A stretch of DNA of 64,000 nucleotides from Bacteroidales bacterium (GTDB taxonomy: Bacteria > Bacteroidota > Bacteroidia > Bacteroidales > UBA932): positions 1-64,000 of the forward strand of contig JAFSBV010000025.1 of assembly GCA_017437125.1 (NCBI GenBank), given 5' to 3'. How positions within the stretch are numbered: position 1 is the stretch's first letter; every line of letters starts with the position of its first letter. The translations under genes were made by a program, and so were the position numbers. The notes beneath the pieces were generated by a model. The model saw nothing but the letters and a program-made list of their open reading frames with translations, searched no databases and was not told the origin of the DNA. Positions 49,161 to 58,312 of the stretch are shown piece after piece.

Positions 49161-50476
49161 TAGTCTCTCTTGAATATATCCCTTGTATAAACCTTATCCT
49201 GAACATCATCCAGAACCGGATCGTAACGGTTCGCGATGATAGAATCACTAATTTCCTTGAACTTCGCCAGATCATTCACAACACGGCTTCCGAAGAAGGT
49301 GCTGCCGTCCTCAAGGGTAGGCTCATAAATGATAACCGTCGCTCCCTTCGACTTGACGCGCTTCATAACTCCCTGAATGGAGCTCTGACGGAAATTGTCG
49401 GAATTCGACTTCATAGTGAGTCGATAGACTCCGATCGTACATCCGGCTTCCTTGGCAGCATCATATGAAGAGTTTTCATCATAATAGCCGGCAAGATTAA
49501 GTACACGGTCTGCAATGAAGTCCTTGCGCGTCCTGTTGCTGTCAACGATCGCACGCACAAGGTTCTGAGGAACGTCGTTGTAATTCGCAAGAAGCTGCTT
49601 CGTATCCTTAGGAAGACAATAGCCGCCGTAGCCGAATGAAGGATTATTGTAATGCGCCCCGATACGCGGATCAAGGCACACACCGTCTATTATCTGCTGA
49701 GTATCAAGACCTTTGACCTCGGCATATGTATCAAGTTCATTGAAGTAGCTGACTCTGAGTGCGAGATATGTGTTGGCGAAGAGCTTCACAGCCTCCGCTT
49801 CCTTCAGACCCATGAACAATGTCGGGATATCTTCTTTTATCGCACCCTCCTGGAGAAGTCCTGCAAATGTCCGGGCTGCCTCTTTCATCCTGTCAAAGTC
49901 CGCAATCATCGCAATGGCACGGTTCTCATCCTCGAAATTATCGATGAACTTAGGCGTTCCGACAATTATACGTGACGGATAAAGGTTGTCATACAATGCC
50001 TTCGACTCACGCAGGAACTCTGGTGAGAAGAGAAGGTTGAACTTCTTTCCACGAAGGTTCTCGTCATATGCAAAGCGAAGCGCATATCTCACATAAAGAG
50101 AACGGCAGTATCCCACCGGAATGGTTGACTTTATCACCATCACTGCATCAGGATTGACAGCAAGAACCTTGTCGATCACAGCCTCAACAGCCGAAGTGTC
50201 GAAGAAGTTCTTTTTCGCATCGTAGTTGGTAGGAGCTGCAATGATAACGAATTCCGCATCCCTGTATGCAGACTCACCATCCAGGGTCGCGACAAGATCC
50301 AGTTCCTTTTCTGCAAAGAACTTTTCAATGTATTCATCCTGTATAGGAGATTTCCTGCGGTTGATCATCTCAACTTTCTCTGGGATGATATCCACAGCCG
50401 TAACACTGTGATTCTGAGCCAGCAATGTCGCCATAGAAAGACCGACATATCCTGTTCCCGCTACTGCTATCTTCAT
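49160..50476 (-). CDS. ugd: UDP-glucose 6-dehydrogenase
   Basis: The 438-residue enzyme starts [25 protein letters not shown] (NAD site) and has APTNYD, the [25 protein letters not shown] block, [19 protein letters not shown] with the active-site Lys/Asn, and the catalytic Cys in [15 protein letters not shown]. It oxidises UDP-glucose to UDP-glucuronate with two NAD. It is the entry enzyme of the uronate module and lies 38 bp after the WecA-type transferase gene. Length and motifs are normal; I see no defect. Confidence 0.96.
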   Translation of the reverse strand: MKIAVAGTGYVGLSMATLLAQNHSVTAVDIIPEKVEMINRRKSPIQDEYIEKFFAEKELDLVATLDGESAYRDAEFVIIAAPTNYDAKKNFFDTSAVEAVIDKVLAVNPDAVMVIKSTIPVGYCRSLYVRYALRFAYDENLRGKKFNLLFSPEFLRESKALYDNLYPSRIIVGTPKFIDNFEDENRAIAMIADFDRMKEAARTFAGLLQEGAIKEDIPTLFMGLKEAEAVKLFANTYLALRVSYFNELDTYAEVKGLDTQQIIDGVCLDPRIGAHYNNPSFGYGGYCLPKDTKQLLANYNDVPQNLVRAIVDSNRTRKDFIADRVLNLAGYYDENSSYDAAKEAGCTIGVYRLTMKSNSDNFRQSSIQGVMKRVKSKGATVIIYEPTLEDGSTFFGSRVVNDLAKFKEISDSIIANRYDPVLDDVQDKVYTRDIFKRD

Positions 50477-50513
50477 AATATATCTATTTTTTAACTAATC
50501 CTTTAATGCTATA

Positions 50514-51704
50514 TTACTTTCCCACATCTTCGAATTGCTCGGCAATCGCATCATGCCTGAGCTTGCGGTCACGCACACACTTTGAGATGTAAAGATTGAA
50601 CGCCACCCATATCACCAGATCTATGACAATGATGATGTTTATATTCCAGCACAACACGAACGACATGAGGATATTCAAGGCAAAAAACACGAAAGACATG
50701 GCGAATATCGACCATCTTGCCTGTCTCATGCTGAAACCCATTGCAAGGAACTTATGATGGATATGCCTTCTGTCCGGCTTGAAAGGACTCTTGCCGTCAC
50801 GTATCCTTGAATAAAACACACGGAATACGTCCAGAACAGGTATGATCACCAAAGAAATGCCATAAACGAAAAGTTGGTCTCCGGTATAGAAAGGCTCTGT
50901 TTTGCCAAGCAGGGCAAGATCGACTCTGTCCCACTTGAAGCAGCAGAGTTCTATAGTAAAGAAAGCAAGGAGAAATCCCATGGTCAATGATCCCGTATCA
51001 CCCATGAATATCTTCGTCTTTCCCCTTTTTCCAAGGGTATTGTATAGATAGAACATCACAAGGACACCAAGCATGGACATGGCCAGCACCAGATTCATCG
51101 CCATGGTCAGTTTATGGAACATGACAGCAAATCCAAGGACACTGAATATGCAGAGACCGGACGCAAGGCCGTCAATTCCATCGATCAGATTGATCGAGTT
51201 GATGATGAATACGGTAATAAGGACAGTAAGCGGAACTCCGATGAAAGGCGAGACAGACCGGATTCCGAACACGCCATGAAGATCTGAGATATAAAGACCT
51301 GAACAGCAGAGAAGTACGGCCGCCAGGAACTGTACGATGAATTTGCTGCGGTATGACACACCTATGACATCATCCATGATTCCGACAAGATATAGAAGCA
51401 CGCATCCTGCAGCAGCCATCATTATCTCCGTGATAGGCGCATAGGTGACGTGAAGCGATTCCGGAAGGAAGCGTGTCATTATAGCAAGGACAGCCAGCAG
51501 GGTAAAGAGAATGGCCGGAAGAAAGGCGATTCCTCCCAGACGAGGTACTTCCCCCTGATGGACCTTACGACCGTCCTGTGTGTCGTAAAGATGAATCTTG
51601 TCGGCCACGCTTACGATCGCCGGTATCACGATCGCGACAAAGACCAGACTCAGGACAAATATCGGTATGTACCAAAGAATACTGAAATGCATCTCAAAAA
51701 TCAT
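50514..51704 (-). CDS. WecA/TarO-type undecaprenyl-phosphate sugar-1-phosphate transferase
   Basis: The 396-residue protein of the MraY/WecA family has about eleven helices. The conserved cytosolic motifs are VGIMDDVIG (Asp-Asp), NLIDGIDGLASG, KIFMGDTGSLTMGF and the C-terminal DRRHIHHKFL. VHQGEVPRLGGI precedes the first Asp pair. It attaches the first sugar-1-phosphate (usually GlcNAc or another HexNAc) to the lipid carrier, starting the repeat unit. No PglC/WbaP-type gene is in the locus, so it is the likely initiator. A -7 element at 51732-51739 suggests an internal promoter for this gene and those after it. Confidence 0.9.
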   Translation of the reverse strand: MIFEMHFSILWYIPIFVLSLVFVAIVIPAIVSVADKIHLYDTQDGRKVHQGEVPRLGGIAFLPAILFTLLAVLAIMTRFLPESLHVTYAPITEIMMAAAGCVLLYLVGIMDDVIGVSYRSKFIVQFLAAVLLCCSGLYISDLHGVFGIRSVSPFIGVPLTVLITVFIINSINLIDGIDGLASGLCIFSVLGFAVMFHKLTMAMNLVLAMSMLGVLVMFYLYNTLGKRGKTKIFMGDTGSLTMGFLLAFFTIELCCFKWDRVDLALLGKTEPFYTGDQLFVYGISLVIIPVLDVFRVFYSRIRDGKSPFKPDRRHIHHKFLAMGFSMRQARWSIFAMSFVFFALNILMSFVLCWNINIIIVIDLVIWVAFNLYISKCVRDRKLRHDAIAEQFEDVGK

Positions 51705-51731
51705 CAGGGCTTAATAATCCCTAAAATCTTT

Positions 51732-51739
51732 CAAAGATA
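51732..51739 (-). promoter_or_regulatory. Internal -7 element before the WecA-type gene
   Basis: Reads TATCTTTG on the minus strand, a full TAnnTTTG match 28 bp before the ATG at 51704. No good TTTG lies 19 bp upstream. The 52-bp gap is the largest break in the upper half of the locus. Confidence 0.4.
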
Positions 51740-51756
51740 CGAATATTAATTGAATA

Positions 51757-52824
51757 TCAGTATAGATTTTCATACTGACATGCTATCCTCTTCCATGTAT
51801 ATTTCTCGTTGGCTATTGAGGACAGAACCGCGGCATCATGAGAGTTGTCCGATACAAGCTTAAGAAGTTCATCGGAAGTATGCCAATACTCTGCTTTTCC
51901 TTCGGTTGTCTCCCTGTTATAGACCACATCATATGCCAGTATAGGTTTGCCGAAGAACATAGCCTCGACCAATGACGGATTGGTGCCTCCCGCACTATGA
52001 CCGTGAACATATGTCCACGCATTCTTCCTCAAGGCGTACAAGGTATCGATGTCATAGATCGGATCGAGGATGTGAAGGTTCGGGAATGAAGAATATTTCT
52101 CCTTCAGTTCCTGACCGTAAGCGCTTTTGGACCAGTTTCCGATAAAGACAAGTTCCCTGTCTGATCTCGAGAAAGCCTCGAGCGTCAGATGGCAGTTGTT
52201 CTCAGGTTCTATCCTGCACACGGTAACAGCATATCCATCGCTTTTCAGTCCGTATTTCTTCAGAACCTCGGTTTCCTTCTCTGGCGAGATTTCCTTAATC
52301 GCATGGTCACCTCCATAGGCAATAAGCACAGACTCTCGGCCATATTCTTCACGGACATAGTCCTGAATACCCTTGTTGTCAGATATGATGACATCAGCAT
52401 ATCTGATGGCCATTCTCTCGGAAAACTTCAGGAAAGCCTTGGCTGCCCTGCCCCACTTCTCTCTTCTATGTTCGAGTCCATCGATATTGATTATAAGTTT
52501 CTTACGGCAGAAAAGCCTGAAAAGTGGAAGGATAAGGCAACCGGAAACTCCCAAAACCAGTATGACATCTGTATCCTTGGGAGTTCTCAGGAAGGATATC
52601 ATATCATACGGAATGCTTTGGACACCGTTTGCACGCAGCGGAACATATTTCAGCATGGCGCCCTTATATTCAGGAAGACGCTGCTTCATATCCTTTCCGC
52701 TGCAGAATACAGTATATCTTATGTCCTCACTCCTGTTTTCCCCTATCAGATTCTCCACAAGAGATTCAAAGCCGCCATATTGCGCAGGAACACCCTGAAT
52801 CCCGATTACAGTCACATTCTTCAT
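51757..52824 (-). CDS. DUF1972-type glycosyltransferase (GT4-like)
   Basis: From the ATG at 52824 (MKNVTVIGIQGVPAQYGGFESLVENL) the 355-residue protein has the DUF1972 N-terminal domain, common in rhamnosyl- and other transferases. A GT-B second half includes VTVCRIEPENNCHLTLEAF, HGHSAGGTNPSLVEAMFFGKPILAYDVVYNRE and a terminal WKRIACQYENLY. The longer frame from 52842 runs into the preceding gene, whereas 52824 begins 1 nt after its stop, a normal coupled arrangement. Donor and acceptor cannot be read from the sequence. With rmlB in the locus, a 6-deoxyhexose donor is plausible. Confidence 0.87.
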   Translation of the reverse strand: MKNVTVIGIQGVPAQYGGFESLVENLIGENRSEDIRYTVFCSGKDMKQRLPEYKGAMLKYVPLRANGVQSIPYDMISFLRTPKDTDVILVLGVSGCLILPLFRLFCRKKLIINIDGLEHRREKWGRAAKAFLKFSERMAIRYADVIISDNKGIQDYVREEYGRESVLIAYGGDHAIKEISPEKETEVLKKYGLKSDGYAVTVCRIEPENNCHLTLEAFSRSDRELVFIGNWSKSAYGQELKEKYSSFPNLHILDPIYDIDTLYALRKNAWTYVHGHSAGGTNPSLVEAMFFGKPILAYDVVYNRETTEGKAEYWHTSDELLKLVSDNSHDAAVLSSIANEKYTWKRIACQYENLY

Positions 52825-52825
52825 C

Positions 52826-53809
52826 TTATCCGATAATCTCATTATAAATACGATACAGTTTCTCCGCCACGCTATCCATATCCAGCTCCTTTCTTACGAT
52901 CGATCCGGAAAGCTTGGAAGCAGCCGGAACGTTCCTCAAAGTCTTGTCGGCCAGTTCCGCCAATTCCTCAGAAGTGAACGAGTCCGCTACTCCGCAGCCA
53001 GGTACATCATCCAGAAGATCATGCACATTTCCGACATCCGTGGCGACTACCGGTACTCCACAGCACAGACATTCCTTGACAGAATTCGGAGAGCCCTCCT
53101 GATCTGAAGACAGGATATGAAGGTCACATGCATTCATATATGCCGTAACATCTTTGCGCGCGATGCCGATCATAACAAGAGTCTCTATATCATCATGGCC
53201 ATATTTCTCACGTAGAAGCTTCATCGTCCCGTCAAACCTGTCGCGCCTTTTCTGAGTCCTTTTCCTGCTCGTATTGGAATCAACGAAAAGGACATATCTC
53301 TTTGCCGGATCCAGTCCTATACTCCGCTTGCAGGCCTCCTTGTCCATAGGTCTGAAAACCTCCATATTGCATCCGTTAGGCAGATAGATCATCTTCTTCC
53401 AGGAATCATATTTCGTCCTCTTCTTCACTATCACCTTGTTGAAGAATGGATAGAGGATTCTGAAGAAAGCCCTGTCACCCTTCTTTTCCGGATCATTCTG
53501 GAATGAGATGACGCATCTGTTGAAGAAAGCACCTCCTGAAAGCAGCAATATCATTCCGCTTAATGCAGAATGGCAATGAATAAGATCATATCTGTTGCAG
53601 CACAGATGCTTCATGAGCCTGAATACAGATCTTATATGCACCATGGCCCCACCTCCCTTACGGCCCACATGAGTCTCGGATCCGTTGCTGAAGAATATCG
53701 TATTCTCGACTCCGAATCGTTCGACAGACTCCACCTGCTCCTTCATGAAGATTCCTAAAATCGGATTGGAAACCGTAGGATAATTAGTTGTCACCTGTAG
53801 TATCTTCAT
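52826..53809 (-). CDS. GT4-family glycosyltransferase
   Basis: From the ATG at 53809 (MKILQVTTNYPTVSNPILGIF) the 327-residue protein has a GT-B fold: a first domain with the SGMILLLSGG helix, and a second with YVLFVDSNTSRKRTQKR (donor loop), ILSSDQEGSPNSVKECLCCGVPVVATDVGNV (the E-x7-E-type nucleotide-sugar site) and a C-terminal VAEKLYRIYNEI. The frame from 53848 adds 13 residues that do not fit the family. The first 26 bp overlap the end of the polymerase gene. It adds one sugar of the repeat unit. Donor unknown. Confidence 0.87.
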   Translation of the reverse strand: MKILQVTTNYPTVSNPILGIFMKEQVESVERFGVENTIFFSNGSETHVGRKGGGAMVHIRSVFRLMKHLCCNRYDLIHCHSALSGMILLLSGGAFFNRCVISFQNDPEKKGDRAFFRILYPFFNKVIVKKRTKYDSWKKMIYLPNGCNMEVFRPMDKEACKRSIGLDPAKRYVLFVDSNTSRKRTQKRRDRFDGTMKLLREKYGHDDIETLVMIGIARKDVTAYMNACDLHILSSDQEGSPNSVKECLCCGVPVVATDVGNVHDLLDDVPGCGVADSFTSEELAELADKTLRNVPAASKLSGSIVRKELDMDSVAEKLYRIYNEIIG

Positions 53810-55079
53810 ATTCCAAAAGGGATTCTGATGTGTAAAGGTTCCTGACAATAAGTGCCGTCAGACCGGCATATAGAAGAATGAATACAGAGCGGTTCGGCAA
53901 TGCAAGCACAAATGATTCCAGCATCATTACAGTCAGGCCGACCGAGACATAGAAGCGGTATGCGCGATCATCCGGAGAGTCTTCAGGAGCCCCTTCCGGT
54001 CTTCTTCTCCTGAGGCATCCCAAGGCTATGGCAGGATAAAGAAGAAGCACGACATATATGAGAAGTCCCAGCACTCCCATCTCACCCAAGATGCTTGCCC
54101 AATGGGTATCCATCTTGAAATTGACCCGGTCGTTGGGTGCAAGGCCCCAGATGTCCGAAAGCTCATAATCATAATACACATCGCTGTATATCATATTTAC
54201 CGGAATGCTTCCGTACGTTCCCTGTCCTGTGCCCAGAGGGAAGAAGTCCTTTGCCATCTCCACAGACTGGACATACAGAGCGATTCGCGCGATTCCTTCA
54301 CTCGCATCTTCATCTGCAAGCTGCTCGGAATACTTGACTACCTTTTCCACCATAAGTGAGCCGCTCAATGCGATCCATACGGAAAAGGCGGCAACACCGG
54401 CAGCCAGCATAGCCACCTTCAATACCTTGCTCATCCGTGTCATGAAGAAAAGGTATGCGACAATAGCGATCATGCTGCCGACAATAGCCTTCAGCTGATT
54501 CAGAAGCAGAACTGTCAGAAGCAGGAACAAGATGACGTAAATGTATCGTTTTTTATGAGTAACGTGATATCTGGCGAGAGACAGAACGATCGACTGGCTG
54601 CAGAATGATGCAAAGAAACCGATCATGATTACATTCGACGCCATTATGCTGTCGATCTTGGGAGTGACTGTAAGCACATTCTCCACATATATGAAGAAGG
54701 CCATGACACAGGCCACTACGACAATAAGATCGATAAAGAAGTTTATCTCCGTTTTCGTAAAGCGTATATTATAGCTTAACAGAAATATGGCGAAAGGAAT
54801 CATCGTGACGACTGTCGCGATGACGATGTATTTGAGTCCGGGCGAATAAGGCGAAATGAAGGAATTGAACAATATGACAGCCAGCAAGATGCATATGATT
54901 GCAATATAGTATTTAGGGAATGAAAATTCCCTGTTGCCGATCATCGTCTTGACAGAAATGACACCGATGAGCAGGTAGAACAGATAGTCCGTTCCACCTG
55001 GCACCAGATCTCTGTTGAGCAGTCCTACGACAAACAGCAGAAGAGCCAGCAATGCATATATGAAGCTTACACCCAGCAT
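53784..55079 (-). CDS. Wzy-like O-antigen/capsule polymerase
   Basis: The 431-residue protein has about eleven or twelve predicted helices and a large periplasmic loop (about residues 285-345: GTGQGTYGSIPVNMIYSDVYYDYEL...NFKMDTHWASILGEMG), the pattern of the O-antigen ligase/polymerase family. The G-T-G-Q...H-x-x-x-x-x-L-G-E-x-G region is the usual conserved part. It should join repeat units on the lipid carrier after Wzx flips them. Such proteins diverge quickly, so family topology and its place between glycosyltransferases and ATP-grasp genes are the main support. Confidence 0.82.
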   Translation of the reverse strand: MLGVSFIYALLALLLFVVGLLNRDLVPGGTDYLFYLLIGVISVKTMIGNREFSFPKYYIAIICILLAVILFNSFISPYSPGLKYIVIATVVTMIPFAIFLLSYNIRFTKTEINFFIDLIVVVACVMAFFIYVENVLTVTPKIDSIMASNVIMIGFFASFCSQSIVLSLARYHVTHKKRYIYVILFLLLTVLLLNQLKAIVGSMIAIVAYLFFMTRMSKVLKVAMLAAGVAAFSVWIALSGSLMVEKVVKYSEQLADEDASEGIARIALYVQSVEMAKDFFPLGTGQGTYGSIPVNMIYSDVYYDYELSDIWGLAPNDRVNFKMDTHWASILGEMGVLGLLIYVVLLLYPAIALGCLRRRRPEGAPEDSPDDRAYRFYVSVGLTVMMLESFVLALPNRSVFILLYAGLTALIVRNLYTSESLLEYEDTTGDN

Positions 55080-55083
55080 GTTC

Positions 55084-55959
55084 CTAAGCCTTGACTTTTG
55101 AAAGATCTATCATCGAGCCGAAATGCAGGTCGGCTTCAGGAAGCCTCTTAGGATCGAATCCACCTGAAGGATAGAATGTTATCTCTCCGAAATATATCCT
55201 GCCGTTCACGTTATAGAAGTCTATACGTGCAAAAGGAAGTCCTTCTGAAAGCTTCGAAGCAAGTTCGAACATCTCGTCGATGCCATCAGGTTTCGGGAGG
55301 GTAAAGTCTGCCGGTGCGGATTTTCCTCTCTGATTGTATCTTTTGAGATTCCATTCCTTGTCGAAGAAATAGAACTTCGGATCACCTATCTGCCTGTCTA
55401 TGCACACAAGCACGGAATCAGCACGACCGTCGAAGCAGTAGAACTTATAATCCACCAGATCCTTGCCGAGATATTCCTCGGCAAAGAAACGCTTGCGAAC
55501 ATTCTTGTACGGCCACTCGCGATATACTCTGTATATGTCCAGTTTCAAGGACTTCTTCAGATTCTTCTCAGCCTTCTTCACATCGAGTGCGGACTTGTCC
55601 GGGCATATAACCACACCCTTGTTGTCACCGCTGTGATTCGCCTTGAGGACAAACTGCTGCGGAAGCGATTCGAAATCGATATCCTCCACCTTATCCCACA
55701 CACCGAGAAGCGGAGCCACATATTGCGGGCCTATCTTCTCTGCAACATATTCCTTCACCGATATCTTGTCCACCATCGAGGTGAACTCCGGCTTCCTGTT
55801 ATGCAGCTTAAGCCACTGGAGCTTCTCGTTCATGGTCTTCGGCTCGTCAAGGTTCAGCTTCCGCCCCATCTTCAGATAATAAATAATCTTCAGATAGAGT
55901 TCATCAGGAAAAAGGAACCACATCCTTTTCAATATATATTCAAGTATCTTTCTCATCAT
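55084..55959 (-). CDS. TupA-like ATP-grasp enzyme (teichuronopeptide-type)
   Basis: The 291-residue protein matches the ATPgrasp_TupA family: KMGRKLNLDEPKTMNEKLQWLKLHNRKPEFTSMVDKISVKEYV, VLKANHSGDNKGVVIC (ATP site), FFAEEYLG, DYKFYCFDGRADSVLV and FGEITFYPSGGFDPKRLPE. TupA is named after the Bacillus halodurans gene for teichuronopeptide, in which amino acids are attached to a uronic-acid polymer. A similar amide bond between an amino acid and the galacturonate made by this locus is a reasonable guess. Its start overlaps the stop of the dehydrogenase-like gene upstream (ATGA), so the two are translationally coupled. Confidence 0.88.
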   Translation of the reverse strand: MMRKILEYILKRMWFLFPDELYLKIIYYLKMGRKLNLDEPKTMNEKLQWLKLHNRKPEFTSMVDKISVKEYVAEKIGPQYVAPLLGVWDKVEDIDFESLPQQFVLKANHSGDNKGVVICPDKSALDVKKAEKNLKKSLKLDIYRVYREWPYKNVRKRFFAEEYLGKDLVDYKFYCFDGRADSVLVCIDRQIGDPKFYFFDKEWNLKRYNQRGKSAPADFTLPKPDGIDEMFELASKLSEGLPFARIDFYNVNGRIYFGEITFYPSGGFDPKRLPEADLHFGSMIDLSKVKA

Positions 55960-57173
55960 AAACCGGCGTATTCTTTCAGATATTCATATCGTTCGGTCAG
56001 CATTCCTTTCTTTAGAATAGTAGCTCTCTCCATAACAGGGTCATCCATCCTGTCTTCTATGATAAGCGGGAACACATGCTCAGACAGAGTCTCTCCGAAA
56101 TATCGGCTCGTATCCAGAGCCAGGGCATTCGGACATGTATCAACAGCCATTACTGTTATCGTATCGCCATCACAGAATGCCGGACACTCGTCCATTGTAT
56201 TCAGCGAAAAATCATAAAACGGTTCGTCATGAGTTGACGAGCGTACTGTCGATAAAATACTGCCCTTTATGTCACATGTGATATCGCCTATTACACGAAT
56301 CGACATTTCCGGATCATTCAACAGTTCATTGTCAAGATAAACAGGCTGTCCCGGAGCCCAGAAATGGCATGAGAGGAGCATGTCGGTGCAGCGACCGTAC
56401 GGAGCGAAACGACTGACATATGCAGAAGGATCGTTCTTGAAGTCAGCACGGTCGAATACTTTTGAAGAATCGGAATGCCCGACAAGATCACCCAGATTCA
56501 AAACCGTATAAGTCAGAGAATCCTGATGTCCTGGTAATGAAAGATAATCATCCGGAGAGACACGTACCGCCTTCATATGTTCAAGCACATACTGCGCTCC
56601 ATGAGAGACTCTTCCGTTACCGGTGACCACTACCCTGCAGTCACATAAATGAGCGACATCGGAAAGTCTGCCGAGAAGCTTCTCCATAGTGAATTTCAGA
56701 TCCGGCTTCGGCAATTCAAACTTGCCATACTTAAGTCCATATGCCCGGAATGAATTGTACGCCCCCACGACACCGGCCCACCATCCGAACGCACATAAAC
56801 GGACATTCTCATCATCAACAAAGTACTCATAATCCGAGAAGGTTATTCCCTTCTGCACCATCGCCCTCATAAGAGGCTGATTATAAGACTGTTTCTTCGC
56901 GATATGCCCGAAGAACACATAATGTTTGCCAGGAATAAGCGTCGCTATGTCAGCCTCCTTGATTCCGAAAAGCACGTCACAACATGAAATATCGTCTGCC
57001 ACAGTTATACCGAGAGACGAATATTCTTCATCGTGATATGCCCTTATATCACTGCTCTGCACAAGGAACTCGACTTGCGGATACCTTTTCATAAGAGATA
57101 CAATCTGCTCTGGAGCAAGTGCAACTCTATTGTCTATCGGACTTTTCGTCTCTCTGATTATTCCTATCTTCAT
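55956..57173 (-). CDS. Alanine dehydrogenase / saccharopine dehydrogenase-like NAD(P) enzyme
   Basis: The 405-residue protein starts with the AlaDH/PNT signature (MKIGIIRETKSPIDNRVALAPEQI) and has the N-terminal catalytic domain with FGHIAKKQSYNQPL and a Rossmann segment VVVTGNGRVSHGAQYVLEHM. Its C-terminal part has ITCDIKGSILSTVRSSTHDEPFYDF, which resembles the lysine-forming saccharopine dehydrogenase (LYS1) group more than true alanine dehydrogenases. Such enzymes join or split an amino acid and a keto acid by reductive amination. It is coupled by 4-bp overlaps to ATP-grasp genes on both sides, so it probably makes an unusual amino acid for the polymer rather than serving central metabolism. 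Substrate not known. Confidence 0.75.
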   Translation of the reverse strand: MKIGIIRETKSPIDNRVALAPEQIVSLMKRYPQVEFLVQSSDIRAYHDEEYSSLGITVADDISCCDVLFGIKEADIATLIPGKHYVFFGHIAKKQSYNQPLMRAMVQKGITFSDYEYFVDDENVRLCAFGWWAGVVGAYNSFRAYGLKYGKFELPKPDLKFTMEKLLGRLSDVAHLCDCRVVVTGNGRVSHGAQYVLEHMKAVRVSPDDYLSLPGHQDSLTYTVLNLGDLVGHSDSSKVFDRADFKNDPSAYVSRFAPYGRCTDMLLSCHFWAPGQPVYLDNELLNDPEMSIRVIGDITCDIKGSILSTVRSSTHDEPFYDFSLNTMDECPAFCDGDTITVMAVDTCPNALALDTSRYFGETLSEHVFPLIIEDRMDDPVMERATILKKGMLTERYEYLKEYAGL

Positions 57174-58309
57174 TTCAACTCAACATACAACGGGTTATTA
57201 TTTCCTGCATCACTACAATATCTGATGATCTCTTCGGTGTAATCCCCGAAAGCTCCATGAGTAGTAAACTGAAAAAGCCACATACTGTAATCCGAACTGT
57301 TGAACTCGATCAATCTTGGCTTTCCTGAAGCATCAATCATTATGTCCAAGGCCAGAAGCCTGAGATGCGGAATTGAATTTCCAATCTTCAAGGCAAATTC
57401 CAGGATCTCATTCCAATGAGGTATCGTATGATCCTTGGTAAAATCAATGTCATTGAACTGCTCACATGACCGTCCATACTGATCCAGCACCGTCTTGCAA
57501 AGAGATCCGTCATTCTCATTGATGCCTACATATGCACCTCCGGCATGAGCATTATCCACAAGGCTTCCTTTTCCTCCTATTCTGATGATAGCACTTGGTA
57601 CCGTCCATTGGTCAGTCGTCACCGAACGGTATAAAGTAAGCCTAAGCGTATTCACAGAAGTTGGATTGAAGTATGACATCCCCTGAGATTGTGTAAGAGA
57701 CTCCTGAAGTATGAAGTCCTTACCATACATCCTGTCCAGTTCTGCAACAGTAAGCAAAGTATCCTTATCACAACTTCTCCATCCGTCTTCCTTACGGCAA
57801 TAGAACCGTACTCCTACTCCGGAGCCACTGCCCACAGAAGGCTTTATGCATACTGATTTCACACGAGAAGAATCCAGATGATTCTGAAGATCATTGTCAC
57901 ATTCAATTCTGACCGGATTGTATAAGACATCATAGAAAAATCCGTTCATCTTTCTCAGGACAGTTACAGCACATGTCCCCGCAGGGAAAAGTCTGTCAAA
58001 TACATTCTTGTCAGTATAGTATGGGAGATATCTGGAAGGGTTCAGACATTTTTCAATCACATTGCGACACAGATTCTCCGGAACTATATTCATATCCTTT
58101 CCGACATATCGGCTGAAGCATCTGAAATATAACGGATCCGCCTTACCTACAACAGACCAGCGCTGCACCCACTCATCTTCACCCTCAGTCCAACTGTCAG
58201 GTATCCCATTTATAGACATCACCTTACCATAGAACCTGCTATAGTACCGTGTCATCTTCCATGCTGCTAAATCCCTTATTATGGAATTGACTATCGTTTT
58301 CAATTTCAT
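57170..58309 (-). CDS. Sugar-transfer-associated ATP-grasp protein
   Basis: The 379-residue protein matches ATPgrasp_ST (PF14397): SVCIKPSVGSGSGVGV (ATP loop), LQESLTQSQGMSYFNPTSVNTLRL, IRIGGKGSLVDNAHAGGAYVGIN and LDIMIDASGKPRLIEFNSSD (metal-binding Glu/Asn). Family members sit in capsule loci near glycosyltransferases; they probably ligate a carboxylate and an amine, but none is well characterised to my knowledge. It overlaps the dehydrogenase-like gene by 4 bp and is 3 bp after the flippase gene. Base composition looks richer in A and T here than in the ugd-epimerase end of the locus, which suggests a swapped-in central part. Confidence 0.87.
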   Translation of the reverse strand: MKLKTIVNSIIRDLAAWKMTRYYSRFYGKVMSINGIPDSWTEGEDEWVQRWSVVGKADPLYFRCFSRYVGKDMNIVPENLCRNVIEKCLNPSRYLPYYTDKNVFDRLFPAGTCAVTVLRKMNGFFYDVLYNPVRIECDNDLQNHLDSSRVKSVCIKPSVGSGSGVGVRFYCRKEDGWRSCDKDTLLTVAELDRMYGKDFILQESLTQSQGMSYFNPTSVNTLRLTLYRSVTTDQWTVPSAIIRIGGKGSLVDNAHAGGAYVGINENDGSLCKTVLDQYGRSCEQFNDIDFTKDHTIPHWNEILEFALKIGNSIPHLRLLALDIMIDASGKPRLIEFNSSDYSMWLFQFTTHGAFGDYTEEIIRYCSDAGNNNPLYVELK

Positions 58310-58312
58310 AAG

